A stretch of DNA of 64,000 nt from Poindextera sp036494815. Its GTDB lineage: Bacteria; Pseudomonadota; Alphaproteobacteria; Caulobacterales; Caulobacteraceae. The stretch is taken from positions 22,838 through 86,837 of the forward strand of contig DASXNV010000060.1 in the NCBI GenBank assembly GCA_036494815.1, written 5' to 3'. How positions within the stretch are numbered: the stretch's first letter is position 1; each line of letters starts with the position of its first letter. The position numbers and the translations under genes were made by a program. This document shows, one piece after another, positions 17,120-26,066 of this stretch. Below the pieces are notes generated by a model, which saw only the letters and a program-made list of their open reading frames with translations, made no database searches and was not told the origin of the DNA.

Positions 17120-18174
17120 GGCGCGTTTTCCGAAAAGTCGAGATCCCGAGCCACGAACACCTGGATCGCGGCGCCCTGCATCACGCGCACAGTGGGCGAA
17201 ATCTTGACGTCGTTTTGCAGAGCGACGCCCGCCGCTGTCGATCCCTGGGTGGCGGTGCCGACCACGACCGTGTTGCCCGAGCCCGCGGCGCTGGCCAAGC
17301 CGCCCACCACCGAAAGCAGGATGGCGGAGCCGAACCTCTGCATGAAATGCCGATCCACCTTGCCGGAAAGTCCCGCCTCGCCCTGGTCGTCGGTCGTCGG
17401 AGAACCGAGTTGGATCGACACCCCATCGGACCGCAGAACCCGCGTCCAGACGATCAGCATCCGGCTCTGGCCGGTCTCTAAGGCGCTTTTATATTGGCCG
17501 ACCAGGCGCGAGCCGCGCGGGATCAGAACCTGGGAGCCGTCGAACGAACGCACATCGCGGCTGACGAGGGCGCGAGCATAGCCAGGAAGATCTGAGTTCA
17601 GAGCCGTCTCCAGAACCGCCGGGATCACGGCGCCCTGGGCGATGATCTTGTCCGGATGATCAAGCCTCTGGACATGGCTGGTGGGCACGGCCTCATCGCC
17701 GGCGCGGGCCGTGAACTGCTCATCCGGCGAGAAGAACACGCCCGATTTCGACGGTGTGGCGGACGCCGGCGGGCTCCTGATCGCACTCGAGGTGGCCGGT
17801 GAAGAGGGTGTGGTGCTGCTGTCGACGACCAGGACCGGCGACGGGCTGGGCGAAGCGGACAATGTGGCGGGCGGGGCGAGCGCCGGTGCGCTCACCGTCA
17901 CGGACGCCGGACGGGGCGGGCTTGATGCGACGGTGGCCTTGGCGGCTTGCAGAGGCGGCGCGGCGGGCGCCGACGCTCGATGATGGGCCAGGCTGACGAT
18001 GGTCAGTCCCCCCAGGGCCGCCGCGCCGATCAGGCCGACCGCGAGGCCGAGCCCCTCGGCGGCGCTGGCTGTGCGAGCGACCTCGGGCGCCGAACGGACG
18101 CTGGCGCGGCTCAATTCGTCCGCGCCGGCGTCGAGCCGCGGGTCGCGATCGACCGAAAACGTTGAGTCGATCAT
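17116..18174 (-). CDS. virB10: Type IV secretion protein VirB10 (TrbI-like)
   Basis: The 352-residue protein has one membrane helix near residues 45-65 (LGLAVGLIGAAALGGLTIVS). A proline/alanine/serine-rich linker follows to about residue 140, then a C-terminal beta-barrel domain with the family words VIPAVLETALNSDLPGYARA and VLIPRGSRLVGQYKS. VirB10 spans both membranes and forms the outer core ring with VirB9 and normally VirB7. Start and stop overlap the neighbouring virB genes by 4 bp on each side, so expression is tightly coupled. Its length is typical for the family. Confidence 0.95.
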   Translation of the reverse strand: MIDSTFSVDRDPRLDAGADELSRASVRSAPEVARTASAAEGLGLAVGLIGAAALGGLTIVSLAHHRASAPAAPPLQAAKATVASSPPRPASVTVSAPALAPPATLSASPSPSPVLVVDSSTTPSSPATSSAIRSPPASATPSKSGVFFSPDEQFTARAGDEAVPTSHVQRLDHPDKIIAQGAVIPAVLETALNSDLPGYARALVSRDVRSFDGSQVLIPRGSRLVGQYKSALETGQSRMLIVWTRVLRSDGVSIQLGSPTTDDQGEAGLSGKVDRHFMQRFGSAILLSVVGGLASAAGSGNTVVVGTATQGSTAAGVALQNDVKISPTVRVMQGAAIQVFVARDLDFSENAP

Positions 18175-19028
18175 CGGTCGCTATCCTGGCCAACGGCGCT
18201 GGGGCCGAACAGGCGGGTGAACAGGGAAGGCTTGGCGGCGGCCGCCCGCACCTCGCCTCGTGGGTGGGGCGAATCGGCGTCCAGCTTCGGCTGCTGATAG
18301 GCGTCGTTGTAGAGCACGGCGACGGCCGAGCCGCGGCGGAGCACGAAGGCCGGAGCCACCCCGTCGACCACCAAATAATCGCCTTTTATGCTGTAGTTCA
18401 GCAGCGTCTCGGTCTTGTCGCCGCCCAGGCTATAGATCGCCGGGGCGGCGGCGGCGGCGGCCCAGCGCAAATAGGTCGAATGGCCGTCATCGAACACCCG
18501 CGCCGGCACGTTGGCGGCCGTCCCGGTGTAGCTATAGGCGACGTTGCGCGCCGCGGGGGGCGGTAGGTCCTCGGCCGGCGCGGGGGGCTGAACCGCCGCC
18601 GCCGGGGCGGCCTCCGCCAAGGCGGGCGTAGGCGCTGGCTCCGGCGGGTAGGCGAACTGCAACTCATAGAGGACCCGGTCGGCGCGGCATGCGTTGTCTC
18701 CCCGCGCAACCAGTTCGAATGCGTAGCGTCGCCGGTCGGTCACCACCATCATGTTCGTGCGGCCACTATGCACGGCCGGCTTCAGGAAAAGCAGATCCGA
18801 CCGCTTGTTGGGCGTGGCCTGCCAGAGACTCGCATCGCCGAGCGCCACGTTTTCGACCCGCTCTCCGGGGGCGAAGGCTACGGTCGACTGAAAGCCGAAA
18901 CAGCCATGCAGAGTGGTCACCGAGTGGGGGTCATATTCGATCTGACGGATGCGCGCGTCGCCAGCCCGGGCGGCGTGTGGCAGGGCGATGGCGACCAGCA
19001 TCGCCGCCAGCAGAGATCGGCGCATCAT
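18171..19028 (-). CDS. virB9: Type IV secretion protein VirB9 (TrbG-like)
   Basis: This 285-residue periplasmic protein has a signal peptide ending near ARAG at about residue 23. The N-terminal VirB9/CagX domain contains DARIRQIEYDP and the FLKPAVHSGRTNMMVVTD region. A proline/alanine-rich linker lies at about 130-160, and the C-terminal domain includes PARVFDDGHSTYLRW. VirB9 normally pairs with the lipoprotein VirB7 in the outer core. No virB7 gene is present, because 4-bp overlaps with virB6 and virB10 leave no room. A single Cys pair (about 43 and 113) could make a disulfide instead. Confidence 0.93.
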   Translation of the reverse strand: MMRRSLLAAMLVAIALPHAARAGDARIRQIEYDPHSVTTLHGCFGFQSTVAFAPGERVENVALGDASLWQATPNKRSDLLFLKPAVHSGRTNMMVVTDRRRYAFELVARGDNACRADRVLYELQFAYPPEPAPTPALAEAAPAAAVQPPAPAEDLPPPAARNVAYSYTGTAANVPARVFDDGHSTYLRWAAAAAAPAIYSLGGDKTETLLNYSIKGDYLVVDGVAPAFVLRRGSAVAVLYNDAYQQPKLDADSPHPRGEVRAAAAKPSLFTRLFGPSAVGQDSDR

Positions 19029-20236
19029 CGGATAGCTCCAGAGAGGCTGATGGGGCGAGCCGCGGGCTGCAGACCCTGGCCTAGGCCCTCCGCCCGGCGT
19101 GGGCCGCTGGAGGTCTGGCCTGGGGCGGCGATGGGGTCGACGCGAGGAACGCCGGTGGCCTGTTCGACTCGAACAGAAACTGGCGCGCTCCCACCTGCGC
19201 CATCTCTTGCCAGGGACGCGACCACCTGGCCCACCCGGTGGTCCGCTGGCGCGGCGGCGGGCGTTGGTCCGCCGGCGCCCGCGGCGGCCATAGGCGGCTC
19301 GGGCGCCAGCGTTGAGAACGGCGTGAACGACGAACCGCTATCCTCGCCCCCGCGGCCTGGTTTCCACCCCCGGACGAGGCTCGCTGAGGTCCACATGAGC
19401 ATGGCGACCAGGCTCACATAGACGACCGAGCCCATGAACAGCTCGAGTATCGGTCGCAGATCGGCGACCGCGGACGCCGGGTCTTCGGCGATGGTATCGA
19501 TCAACGGCCCCAGGAGGGCGATGGCGGCGGATCCGACCAGAACGGTCAGGGCCGGCGCGAGCGCGAAAAGAAGCGCGGTGCGCAGCCAACCCTCGAACAG
19601 CCCGCGCGTTTGGCGAAACAGGGCCAACACGACGAACACTGGCCCGATCGCCAGCAAAAGCGCCAGGACGATGCGGGTCAGGACCAGTGCGCCGGCCGAG
19701 GCCAGCAGGATGAACATGCCGCTGATCCAGACCAGGCTCGACGCCATTTGCGGGCCGGCCAGCGGCCCCAGAGCCTTGGACGCCCCCGGCGTGTCGTCGC
19801 CAAGCACCTTGGTCACATCGGCGAAGCGGTTCAGCAATGTATCGAGCTTTGCAGCGAAGGTGGCGGAGTCTCCATTTCCGCCGGCCAGGGCCGTAGCGAT
19901 CTGCTCCGGGCCGCCGACCAGCAGGCCATAGATCACCGCATGGTAGGCTGGCCAGGAGGTGGCGAAGGTGAGCACAAGGGCGATGGCGAGCACCTTGGGC
20001 GCCATGCCGGACAAGGTCAGGCGCGTTCGGCCGGTCATCAGGCCTATGGCGATGAAGGCGACATAGAGGGTCAGCAGCACGGTCAGCACCGTTCCGAAGA
20101 CGCCGTTCTGGCCGAACAGCCTGCCGTAGCTGGAGGTCACCGCCTGGCCGACATGGCAATCCACCGAGGCCAGGGCGTGGGCCACCCCCAACGCCTCGCC
20201 GTCAAAGCCAGGGCAGCTGTAGAGGCCGGCGGTCAA
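19025..20236 (-). CDS. virB6: Type IV secretion inner-membrane protein VirB6 (TrbL-like)
   Basis: The 403-residue polytopic protein has about six to seven membrane helices between residues 45 and 300 and a hydrophilic Pro/Ala/Gly-rich tail of about 100 residues. VirB6 forms the inner-membrane channel region. I placed the start at TTG 20236 because it overlaps the virB4 stop in a TTGA junction, matching the 4-bp overlaps at the other joints of this operon. ATG 20293 in the same frame is the alternative and would overlap virB4 by about 60 bp. The tail is longer than in many VirB6 proteins. No virB8 lies between this gene and virB9. Confidence 0.88.
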   Translation of the reverse strand: MTAGLYSCPGFDGEALGVAHALASVDCHVGQAVTSSYGRLFGQNGVFGTVLTVLLTLYVAFIAIGLMTGRTRLTLSGMAPKVLAIALVLTFATSWPAYHAVIYGLLVGGPEQIATALAGGNGDSATFAAKLDTLLNRFADVTKVLGDDTPGASKALGPLAGPQMASSLVWISGMFILLASAGALVLTRIVLALLLAIGPVFVVLALFRQTRGLFEGWLRTALLFALAPALTVLVGSAAIALLGPLIDTIAEDPASAVADLRPILELFMGSVVYVSLVAMLMWTSASLVRGWKPGRGGEDSGSSFTPFSTLAPEPPMAAAGAGGPTPAAAPADHRVGQVVASLARDGAGGSAPVSVRVEQATGVPRVDPIAAPGQTSSGPRRAEGLGQGLQPAARPISLSGAIR

Positions 20237-22644
20237 GGCGCCACCCGCAGCCGTGGGAGAGGGCTGATCTTGTCGTCCTCTGGCCCTGGCCATGGGGTTT
20301 CGATCAGGTGCGGCCACCAGGCGCTGGGCCGATCGCCAAAGCGCGCGCGTAGCTCGTCCAGGCGCCGCACGGAGGACTCTCGGCCCGAAAGCGCGACCAG
20401 GAGGTCCGGCATGGAGGCCAGGTCCAGCCGCGCCACCACGCTGTGGTTTCCGTGCTTGACCAGGAAGGCGCGTCCCTGAGCCGGCAAGGCGCGAACAAGC
20501 TCCAATTCGTGTTCGGTCAGGCCGAAACCGTTGCAGTAGTCCTCGCGCTGGGCGCGTGGGTTGGGCATGAAGATCTGGGTCGCCGCCTGCTCGATGATCG
20601 CCGAGGCGATGCGGCTGTCGAGCGCGTCGCGGGCGGACTGCGTGCCAAAGCCCAGGATCGCGTTGCGCTTGCGCAGGGTCTTCATCCAGTCGCGGATGCG
20701 CGCGGAAAACACCTCGTCGTCCAAGGCCTTCCAGCCCTCGTCGATCAGGATCAGGGTCGGCTCGCCGTCCAAGCGCTGCTCGACCCGGTGGAACAGGTAC
20801 ATCATGGCGGGCGTGCGAAGGACGGGATCTTCCAGCAGCGCGGTCATGTCGAAGCCGAGCGTGCGGGTGGAGGCGTCAAGCCGGTCGACCGGGTTATCGA
20901 ACAGCCAGGCGTGCTCTCCCTTGCCGACCCAGGGAACCAGGCGCGAGGCCAGGTCGCCGTCCTGCGGTCGACGTGAGCCGGCGAGGAGCTCGCTGAAGTA
21001 GCGCAGGCGGCGGAAGCCCGGCTCCTGCTCGTAGTTAGCCACCACCGCCGCGGCTATGGTCGCCTCCTCTTCAGATGACGGACGCTCGCCCGGTTTGCAC
21101 ACCAAGCGGGCGATCAGGGCGCGCAGGAACGCCCGATCCGCCGGCGATCCTTCGTTCTGCAGAGGATTGAAGCCGGTGGCCTCGCCGGGACGCAGGACAG
21201 CGTAGTGGCCGCCCACCGCTCGCAGAAAAATCTCCGCGCCGCGGTCCTTGTCGAAGAACACCGTGCGGGGACCGAAGCGGGCGGCCTGCGCCGCCAGGAA
21301 GTTCAGCACCACCGTCTTGCCCGAACCCGACGGCCCGATGATGGTGAAGTTGCCAAGGTCGCCGCGGTGGAAATTGAAGAAGTAGGGGGTGGCCGAGGTG
21401 GTCTCGAACACCGTCACCGCTTGTCCCCAATGGTTTCCGTCGGCCTGACCGATCGGAAAGCCATGCAGGCTGGCGAAGCCGGCGAACGCGGCGGTGGAGA
21501 CCAGGGCCCGGCGGGCCGAGTAGGACTCGTTGCCGGGGAACTGCGCCCAGAACGCGGGTTCCAAAGTCAGGGTCTCCCGCACCGGCACGGCGCCGATGTC
21601 AGCCAAGGCGGAGGCGCACTCGGCGGCCGCCCGATCCAGCGCCATCAGCGACGGGGCGCGCACCAACAGGCTGAAATTGTGCTCGCCCATGGCGGAGCGA
21701 CCGGACGACAGATCGTCCTTTGCCTCCACCAGACCGCGCTTCAGGCTCTGGGCGTCGTCATCCGCGGCCCGGAACCGGCGGAGCGCGAGGTCGATGCGCT
21801 CAGCGCCGGTCTGGCGGTCCACGAAGGCGAAGCTTTCCGACAGCGCCATCTCATAAGGCAGTCTCAGCAGGGCGTCGGTCATGCCCGGCTGAGCGCTGGG
21901 CGGATATTCCTTCAGCGCAAGGATGGCCGCGAACGACTTGTCGGCGCCGGCGCCCTTCTGCTCCAGCGCCTCGGCGCCGAAACTGGTGCGTTTGTAGGGG
22001 ATATGCCGACCGACATCCCCGGTGGGGGCTAGAACCGGACGCAGTTCGCCATTGTAGAGCGCCGACAGCATCTCCAGCGGCTCCGAACAACGGCCGTGCG
22101 GCGTGTCGTAGCCGGCCAGCAGCCGGGGAGCGTAGGCCGAGAGACCCGCTTGCAGCGCCTCGCGCGCCGCGTCCAGCTCCCTCACTTCGCGCGCCAGGGC
22201 CGCTTCGCGTTCGTTGGGACCGAGCCCCCGCGAGAACAGCCCACCGGCGCGGTCAGCCCATCCCGCCTTGCCCTTGGCGGGGCGGCGCATGATGCTGATG
22301 AACAGGTTGTTGACGAACAGGCGCCGCGCTTCGATCCGCTCACGCCAGCGACGGTCGATCTCGGCGCAGACCGGGTCGGTGAACTCGGCCGACAGATCCA
22401 CCAGAACCCTGCGTCGCAAGATATGGTGGTGGATCACGAAGCGGGAGCCGGCGACGGCCTTGAGGGCCGCATCGCGCATGGCTTGGCGATGGTTGAGGTC
22501 TGCGGTCTCGGCGGTTTCGAAGGCGAAGCCTTCGAGGTGCAGGCATTGCATAAGCCCGCCATCGCGCAGCACGACCGTCCGCTCGTTGTCGATCCGGCTG
22601 TAGGGCAGCCGGTCACCGGCCTTTTCCTCGCGGGCGCGCGCCAT
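20233..22644 (-). CDS. virB4: Type IV secretion ATPase VirB4
   Basis: The product is 803 residues, typical for VirB4. The N-terminal CagE/TrbE/VirB domain is followed by Walker A GPSGSGKT near residue 440 and Walker B LILIDEGWKAL near 640. VirB4 energises pilin handling and assembly at the inner membrane. ATG 22644 is favoured because GAGG of the virB3 end region lies just upstream and VirB4 homologs begin a few residues before the RLPYSRIDN segment. An upstream extension would run through the whole virB3 frame. It lies 7 bp after virB3 and overlaps virB6 by 4 bp. Confidence 0.95.
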   Translation of the reverse strand: MARAREEKAGDRLPYSRIDNERTVVLRDGGLMQCLHLEGFAFETAETADLNHRQAMRDAALKAVAGSRFVIHHHILRRRVLVDLSAEFTDPVCAEIDRRWRERIEARRLFVNNLFISIMRRPAKGKAGWADRAGGLFSRGLGPNEREAALAREVRELDAAREALQAGLSAYAPRLLAGYDTPHGRCSEPLEMLSALYNGELRPVLAPTGDVGRHIPYKRTSFGAEALEQKGAGADKSFAAILALKEYPPSAQPGMTDALLRLPYEMALSESFAFVDRQTGAERIDLALRRFRAADDDAQSLKRGLVEAKDDLSSGRSAMGEHNFSLLVRAPSLMALDRAAAECASALADIGAVPVRETLTLEPAFWAQFPGNESYSARRALVSTAAFAGFASLHGFPIGQADGNHWGQAVTVFETTSATPYFFNFHRGDLGNFTIIGPSGSGKTVVLNFLAAQAARFGPRTVFFDKDRGAEIFLRAVGGHYAVLRPGEATGFNPLQNEGSPADRAFLRALIARLVCKPGERPSSEEEATIAAAVVANYEQEPGFRRLRYFSELLAGSRRPQDGDLASRLVPWVGKGEHAWLFDNPVDRLDASTRTLGFDMTALLEDPVLRTPAMMYLFHRVEQRLDGEPTLILIDEGWKALDDEVFSARIRDWMKTLRKRNAILGFGTQSARDALDSRIASAIIEQAATQIFMPNPRAQREDYCNGFGLTEHELELVRALPAQGRAFLVKHGNHSVVARLDLASMPDLLVALSGRESSVRRLDELRARFGDRPSAWWPHLIETPWPGPEDDKISPLPRLRVAP

Positions 22645-22651
22645 CAAGGCC

Positions 22652-22936
22652 TCACGGATAATAGGTGTTGCAGCGGAATCGCCGCCAGTCGCGGTTTCGC
22701 GGGCACCGGCTTGTGCGAACCAGCCAGAGATCGAATATCCGGGGCTCGCGCAGGCACGCGAGATAGCCGATGGCATGCGCCGCCAGGGCCACCGCGAACG
22801 CCCAGAACGATCGGGTGATCAGAAACGTCTCCGTCGTGATCACCCCATTGATGATGAAGAAGCTGAAGGTGACGCCCGCGAACATCTGCGGTTGGGTCAG
22901 GGCGCGGAAAACGGGTGCGCGGGACAGTTCGGTCAT
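22652..22936 (-). CDS. virB3: Type IV secretion protein VirB3
   Basis: This small 94-residue membrane protein begins MTELSRAPVFRALTQPQMF, the standard VirB3 opening, followed by two close hydrophobic segments at about 22-38 and 40-62 and a basic C-terminus. VirB3 works together with VirB4 at the inner membrane. Its start lies 4 bp behind the virB2 stop and its stop is 7 bp before the virB4 start. A longer in-frame upstream extension exists but would cover virB2, so ATG 22936 is clear. Confidence 0.92.
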   Translation of the reverse strand: MTELSRAPVFRALTQPQMFAGVTFSFFIINGVITTETFLITRSFWAFAVALAAHAIGYLACLREPRIFDLWLVRTSRCPRNRDWRRFRCNTYYP

Positions 22937-22940
22937 GGCG

Positions 22941-23237
22941 TCAGCCCGCGGCCGAACGAATGCCGCCAACAATGGTGGCGGCGCCGAACAGGACGAAACA
23001 GCCGACGATGACCGTCGCCCCATAGCGCCAGTTGATCCTGCCCGTAAGCATGAGGAAGCCGACAACGGCCACGGCGATGACCGCCACACCGCTGGCGACC
23101 TCACCGAGCAGGGTGTCCTGTATCCAGGTGACGGCGCCGAGAATGGGCCCCCCGCCGGCAGGCGTGGCGGCCTGGGCGAAGGAGGGGAGGCTGGAGCCGA
23201 CAAAGGCCGCGATGGGGATCGGGAGGAAGGGTTTCAT
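22941..23237 (-). CDS. virB2: Type IV secretion pilin VirB2 (TrbC-like)
   Basis: The 98-residue prepilin has a signal peptide cleaved near SFAQA at about residue 23, followed by the typical two-helix pilin: a membrane helix at about 48-66, a short basic loop TGRINWRYG, and a second helix at about 73-92. VirB2 subunits are processed and assembled with lipid into the pilus. The gene overlaps the virB1 stop by 4 bp. The short length after cleavage (about 75 residues) matches known pilins. Confidence 0.93.
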   Translation of the reverse strand: MKPFLPIPIAAFVGSSLPSFAQAATPAGGGPILGAVTWIQDTLLGEVASGVAVIAVAVVGFLMLTGRINWRYGATVIVGCFVLFGAATIVGGIRSAAG

Positions 23238-23872
23238 GGGTGTCCCTCAAGTCTTGGGGTGGGTGTCGAGGTGAGACTGCGTTCGGCCAGCCGGTCGAGG
23301 TTGGCGGCCACATAGGCCTGGGTCTCGCGGTAGGGCGGAACGCCCGCATGGCGCAGCACCGCGGTCGGGCCGGCGTTGTAGGCGGCGAGCGCAAGATCGA
23401 TGCGCCCGTCGAACTGGTCCAGGAGGGTCCTGAGATAAGCGGCGCCGCCGTTCAGGTTCGCGATCGGATCCCAAGGGTCGACGCGCAGCGCCCTGGCGGT
23501 CTGGGGCATGAGTTGCATGACCCCGATCGCCCCCGCCCGTGACACGGCGCCCGGCCGATAGCCCGACTCCTGCCGCGCGACGGTGTCGACCAGTTCCGGA
23601 GCCAGGCCGTATCGAGACGCCGCAGCCGCGGCGGCGGTCGCCATGGCGGGGGGTGTGGCGATAGGCGTGGCCGGCGGCTTGACAACATCGACCTGGCGTA
23701 TGGCCCCGTCCGTCACTTCGAACACCTGGGCCGCCGCGGCGCCGGCTGACAAGGCCAAGATGACCAGAACAATCGCGCCGGCGCCGGCGCGCAGGCGCGG
23801 TCCTGGGACAGCGCCTGCGGCCGGAGTCCAGGACGGCGAACCGTCCTGGATCGAATGGAAAAAAGACCGCAT
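23234..23872 (-). CDS. virB1: Lytic transglycosylase VirB1
   Basis: The 212-residue product has an N-terminal hydrophobic signal region and a C-terminal SLT domain with catalytic Glu102 in VARQESGYRPGA, then AIGVMQLMPQTA and LALAAYNAGP. VirB1 opens peptidoglycan locally so that the secretion machine can be built. ATG 23872 is chosen because it lies 7 bp behind the upstream stop; a longer frame would reach into the preceding gene. It is the first vir gene and probably shares a transcript with the TIGR03118-like gene upstream. Confidence 0.93.
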   Translation of the reverse strand: MRSFFHSIQDGSPSWTPAAGAVPGPRLRAGAGAIVLVILALSAGAAAAQVFEVTDGAIRQVDVVKPPATPIATPPAMATAAAAAASRYGLAPELVDTVARQESGYRPGAVSRAGAIGVMQLMPQTARALRVDPWDPIANLNGGAAYLRTLLDQFDGRIDLALAAYNAGPTAVLRHAGVPPYRETQAYVAANLDRLAERSLTSTPTPRLEGHP

Positions 23873-23879
23873 CGGCGCC

Positions 23880-25172
23880 CTAGTAGGTGGATGGCGGCGG
23901 CGAGGCTGGCGTGGTGGTCGATGACGCCAGGGAGATGGCCCCATAGAGCCCCTGAGTTTTCATGTCAGGCGCGGCGGCGTAGTAGAGGGTGCTGGCCGAC
24001 TGGTTTAGCGCGCCGTTGCCGAAGGCCAGGCCCCACAGCCCCGGAATATGGACAGCCTTGCCGGTGGCGTTGTCGGTGAGCGTTCCCAGCATCTTGCCCG
24101 TGCTCGGATCGAACACGTTGATCCGTCCGTCGCCGAAATTGCCTACCAGCAGATCGCCGCCGAAGGAGCCGAAGTTCGCGGGCGCCATCGCCATGCCCCA
24201 GGGCGCGTTGAGCGCGCCGCCAGTCGGGATGAGTTCCTTGACCAACGTACCGGTGCCGTCGAACACGTCCACCATGCCGAGGCCCGCGCCATCGACTTCG
24301 GGACCCGGGCCGGATGGCTGCTCGGCATAGGAGACATAGATCAAGTTGCCGATCGTCTGGACGCCGAATGGGGCGTAACCCTTGGGCAGGTTCGGGTCCT
24401 TAAAGCTTCCGGCGAACGCCGTGGTGTTCGATTTGAAGCTGGAGTCGAACACATCCACCACGCCATGGGCGAAGTCGGCCGCCAGAAGGAAGGTCGCGTT
24501 CGACGACTGGGTATAGATCCCGAGCCCGGTGAAGACGTCGCCTTGGGCGCTGCCGTCGAATTCGGTGATCGCGGTATTGCCCGTCGACCATGCCGAGATG
24601 GTGCCGCCGGTGCCGTCGAAGATGAAGAGGGCAGGGCCCGCGCCGGCCGAAAATCCGGTCCCGGGCGTGCAGGACGCCGCCGCGATGGTGGAGCAGTTGA
24701 TGGTGTTGATGTTGGCCACGATGCCGGTCGGACCCGCGGCGCCGCCGCTGGCGTTGGCCGGGATCGCGACGGCAGGCTGTTGCGACGACGGAATCAGAGC
24801 GCCATTGCCGTCATAGAGCGACGACAGGTTGGTCGCGTGATCGTTCACCCACACCGCCGATCCCGGCGCGAAGGCGATGCCCCAGCCGTGGGAGAGATTG
24901 GGATCCAGGCTCGGATTTTGGGTCTGGGGGATGGTGAAGCTGCTGCTGTCACCCGAGGCGATGGTGTTGCTGGGGAGCGTGTCCACCGTGCCTGCGGCCG
25001 TGTTTGACACCAGCGCAGTGTTGATGAACGAGGATGCGGTGGCCGGCGGAGCCGGCGTGGACGCGCCGGGCATGCCTGACGAGGATCCGCCGCCACCGCC
25101 GCCGCAGGCGGCCAACGCCAGGGCGCTGACACCCATCGTCATCCAAGCCAGATAGGAACGATTTTTCCTCAT
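23880..25172 (-). CDS. TIGR03118-type lipoprotein heading the secretion operon
   Basis: The 430-residue protein has a lipoprotein signal (LALAAC, Cys near residue 22) and a Gly/Ser-rich linker. The remainder resembles the TIGR03118 family: SHGWGIAFAPGSAVWVNDHA, SLYDGNGALIP, a repeated GLGMVDVFDGTGTLVKELI-type blade, and LVGNFGDGRINVFDPSTGK. The NHL-like repeats suggest a beta-propeller outside the cytoplasm. ATG 25172 is backed by AAAGGTGG just upstream. Its stop is only 7 bp from virB1, so it is likely co-expressed with the secretion genes. A role as surface or core accessory is inference; the family has no assigned function that I know of. Confidence 0.82.
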   Translation of the reverse strand: MRKNRSYLAWMTMGVSALALAACGGGGGGSSSGMPGASTPAPPATASSFINTALVSNTAAGTVDTLPSNTIASGDSSSFTIPQTQNPSLDPNLSHGWGIAFAPGSAVWVNDHATNLSSLYDGNGALIPSSQQPAVAIPANASGGAAGPTGIVANINTINCSTIAAASCTPGTGFSAGAGPALFIFDGTGGTISAWSTGNTAITEFDGSAQGDVFTGLGIYTQSSNATFLLAADFAHGVVDVFDSSFKSNTTAFAGSFKDPNLPKGYAPFGVQTIGNLIYVSYAEQPSGPGPEVDGAGLGMVDVFDGTGTLVKELIPTGGALNAPWGMAMAPANFGSFGGDLLVGNFGDGRINVFDPSTGKMLGTLTDNATGKAVHIPGLWGLAFGNGALNQSASTLYYAAAPDMKTQGLYGAISLASSTTTPASPPPSTY

Positions 25173-25276
25173 ACGCCACCTTTTCCGTTCGTCGGGAGAC
25201 GCCCTTGCACCTCGCCTGATCCCTGAGTGCCAACGGCCGTCCGGGACGTTCAAAACGGCGGAGAAAAATCTGGCGG

Positions 25277-26062
25277 TCAGAAAAAGCCGGTCACGCTGAC
25301 GGACAATGCGCTAGATTTCTGCCGGTATTCGACTGGATACTGAACCTGGGGCGTTGTTGCGGTCCAAGATAACTGGACCTCGCCGCGACGAAACTGCCAA
25401 GCGGCTCCGGTGTTCAGGTCATAGCGTTCGCGGCCGGCGCTCGAATCTGTCGAGCCGCCGATCGGCGTCAAGGCGCCTATATGGCCGAAAAGGCGGAGCC
25501 TGTTCATCGGCCGCAGAGTCGCTGTAACGTCGAGATAGGCCGTTCTGAAGTTCTGACCAAGATATTCAGGCGAGATATACAGCCGGGCGCTGACATCACG
25601 TATCGAGAGGCCAGTATAAAATTCGCTGTATTCAATTTTCGATCGTCTGGTGTAGGTCTGTGCAAGGCCAGAATAGGTCACGCCCTGCATTTGGCGTCGC
25701 AACATCTGCATAGGCAGGTATTGAATGATGTGAGAATTGGTTGCGCCGATATCCCAGCCCAGTCCGGCCGCTGTTTCTCCGGCCAAGCCGGCATAGGCGA
25801 TATAGCCGAGTCCCTGGACGCCATCGCGCGCGGTTTCGCCGCCTATTACGGACGCCCCGGCATAGGCGCCGCTGGAATGATCATAAGACAGGCTGAGCCG
25901 CAGGTCAGGCTCGCCATCGGTCATGGCGACGCCACGAAGCCTGTATTGAGACTCCAAGGTCGCACTAGAAACAAGCTGAGCCCTGGCGGTGCTCGCAGTC
26001 GCCAAGCTCAGGGAAAGGATTATTGAAACGGCGAGCGAGACACCGTGAGCGAGCGGCCTCAC
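25277..26062 (-). CDS. TorF-like putative porin (TIGR02001 type)
   Basis: The 261-residue product has a signal peptide ending in TARA-QL near residue 28. A beta-strand-rich body follows, containing SQYRLRGVAMTDGEPDLRLS, the typical opening of the TorF/TIGR02001 porin-like family, and it ends in Phe-Phe. The start GTG 26062 lies immediately behind the protease stop in a TAATGATGTG junction, so translation is probably coupled. Upstream in-frame ATGs lie inside the protease gene. It is the last gene of the sigma-factor operon and a plausible effector or target in the outer membrane. Confidence 0.8.
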   Translation of the reverse strand: MRPLAHGVSLAVSIILSLSLATASTARAQLVSSATLESQYRLRGVAMTDGEPDLRLSLSYDHSSGAYAGASVIGGETARDGVQGLGYIAYAGLAGETAAGLGWDIGATNSHIIQYLPMQMLRRQMQGVTYSGLAQTYTRRSKIEYSEFYTGLSIRDVSARLYISPEYLGQNFRTAYLDVTATLRPMNRLRLFGHIGALTPIGGSTDSSAGRERYDLNTGAAWQFRRGEVQLSWTATTPQVQYPVEYRQKSSALSVSVTGFF

Positions 26063-26066
26063 ATCA

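Noticed and set aside
21205..22032. A 275-codon plus-strand frame inside virB4
   Set aside because: It is the mirror of a clearly coding virB4 region including the segment near Walker A; no protein features.
16115..25172. A conjugative plasmid or integrative element
   Set aside because: No relaxase, coupling protein, integrase, replication gene or att-like repeats were found; only the secretion genes are present.
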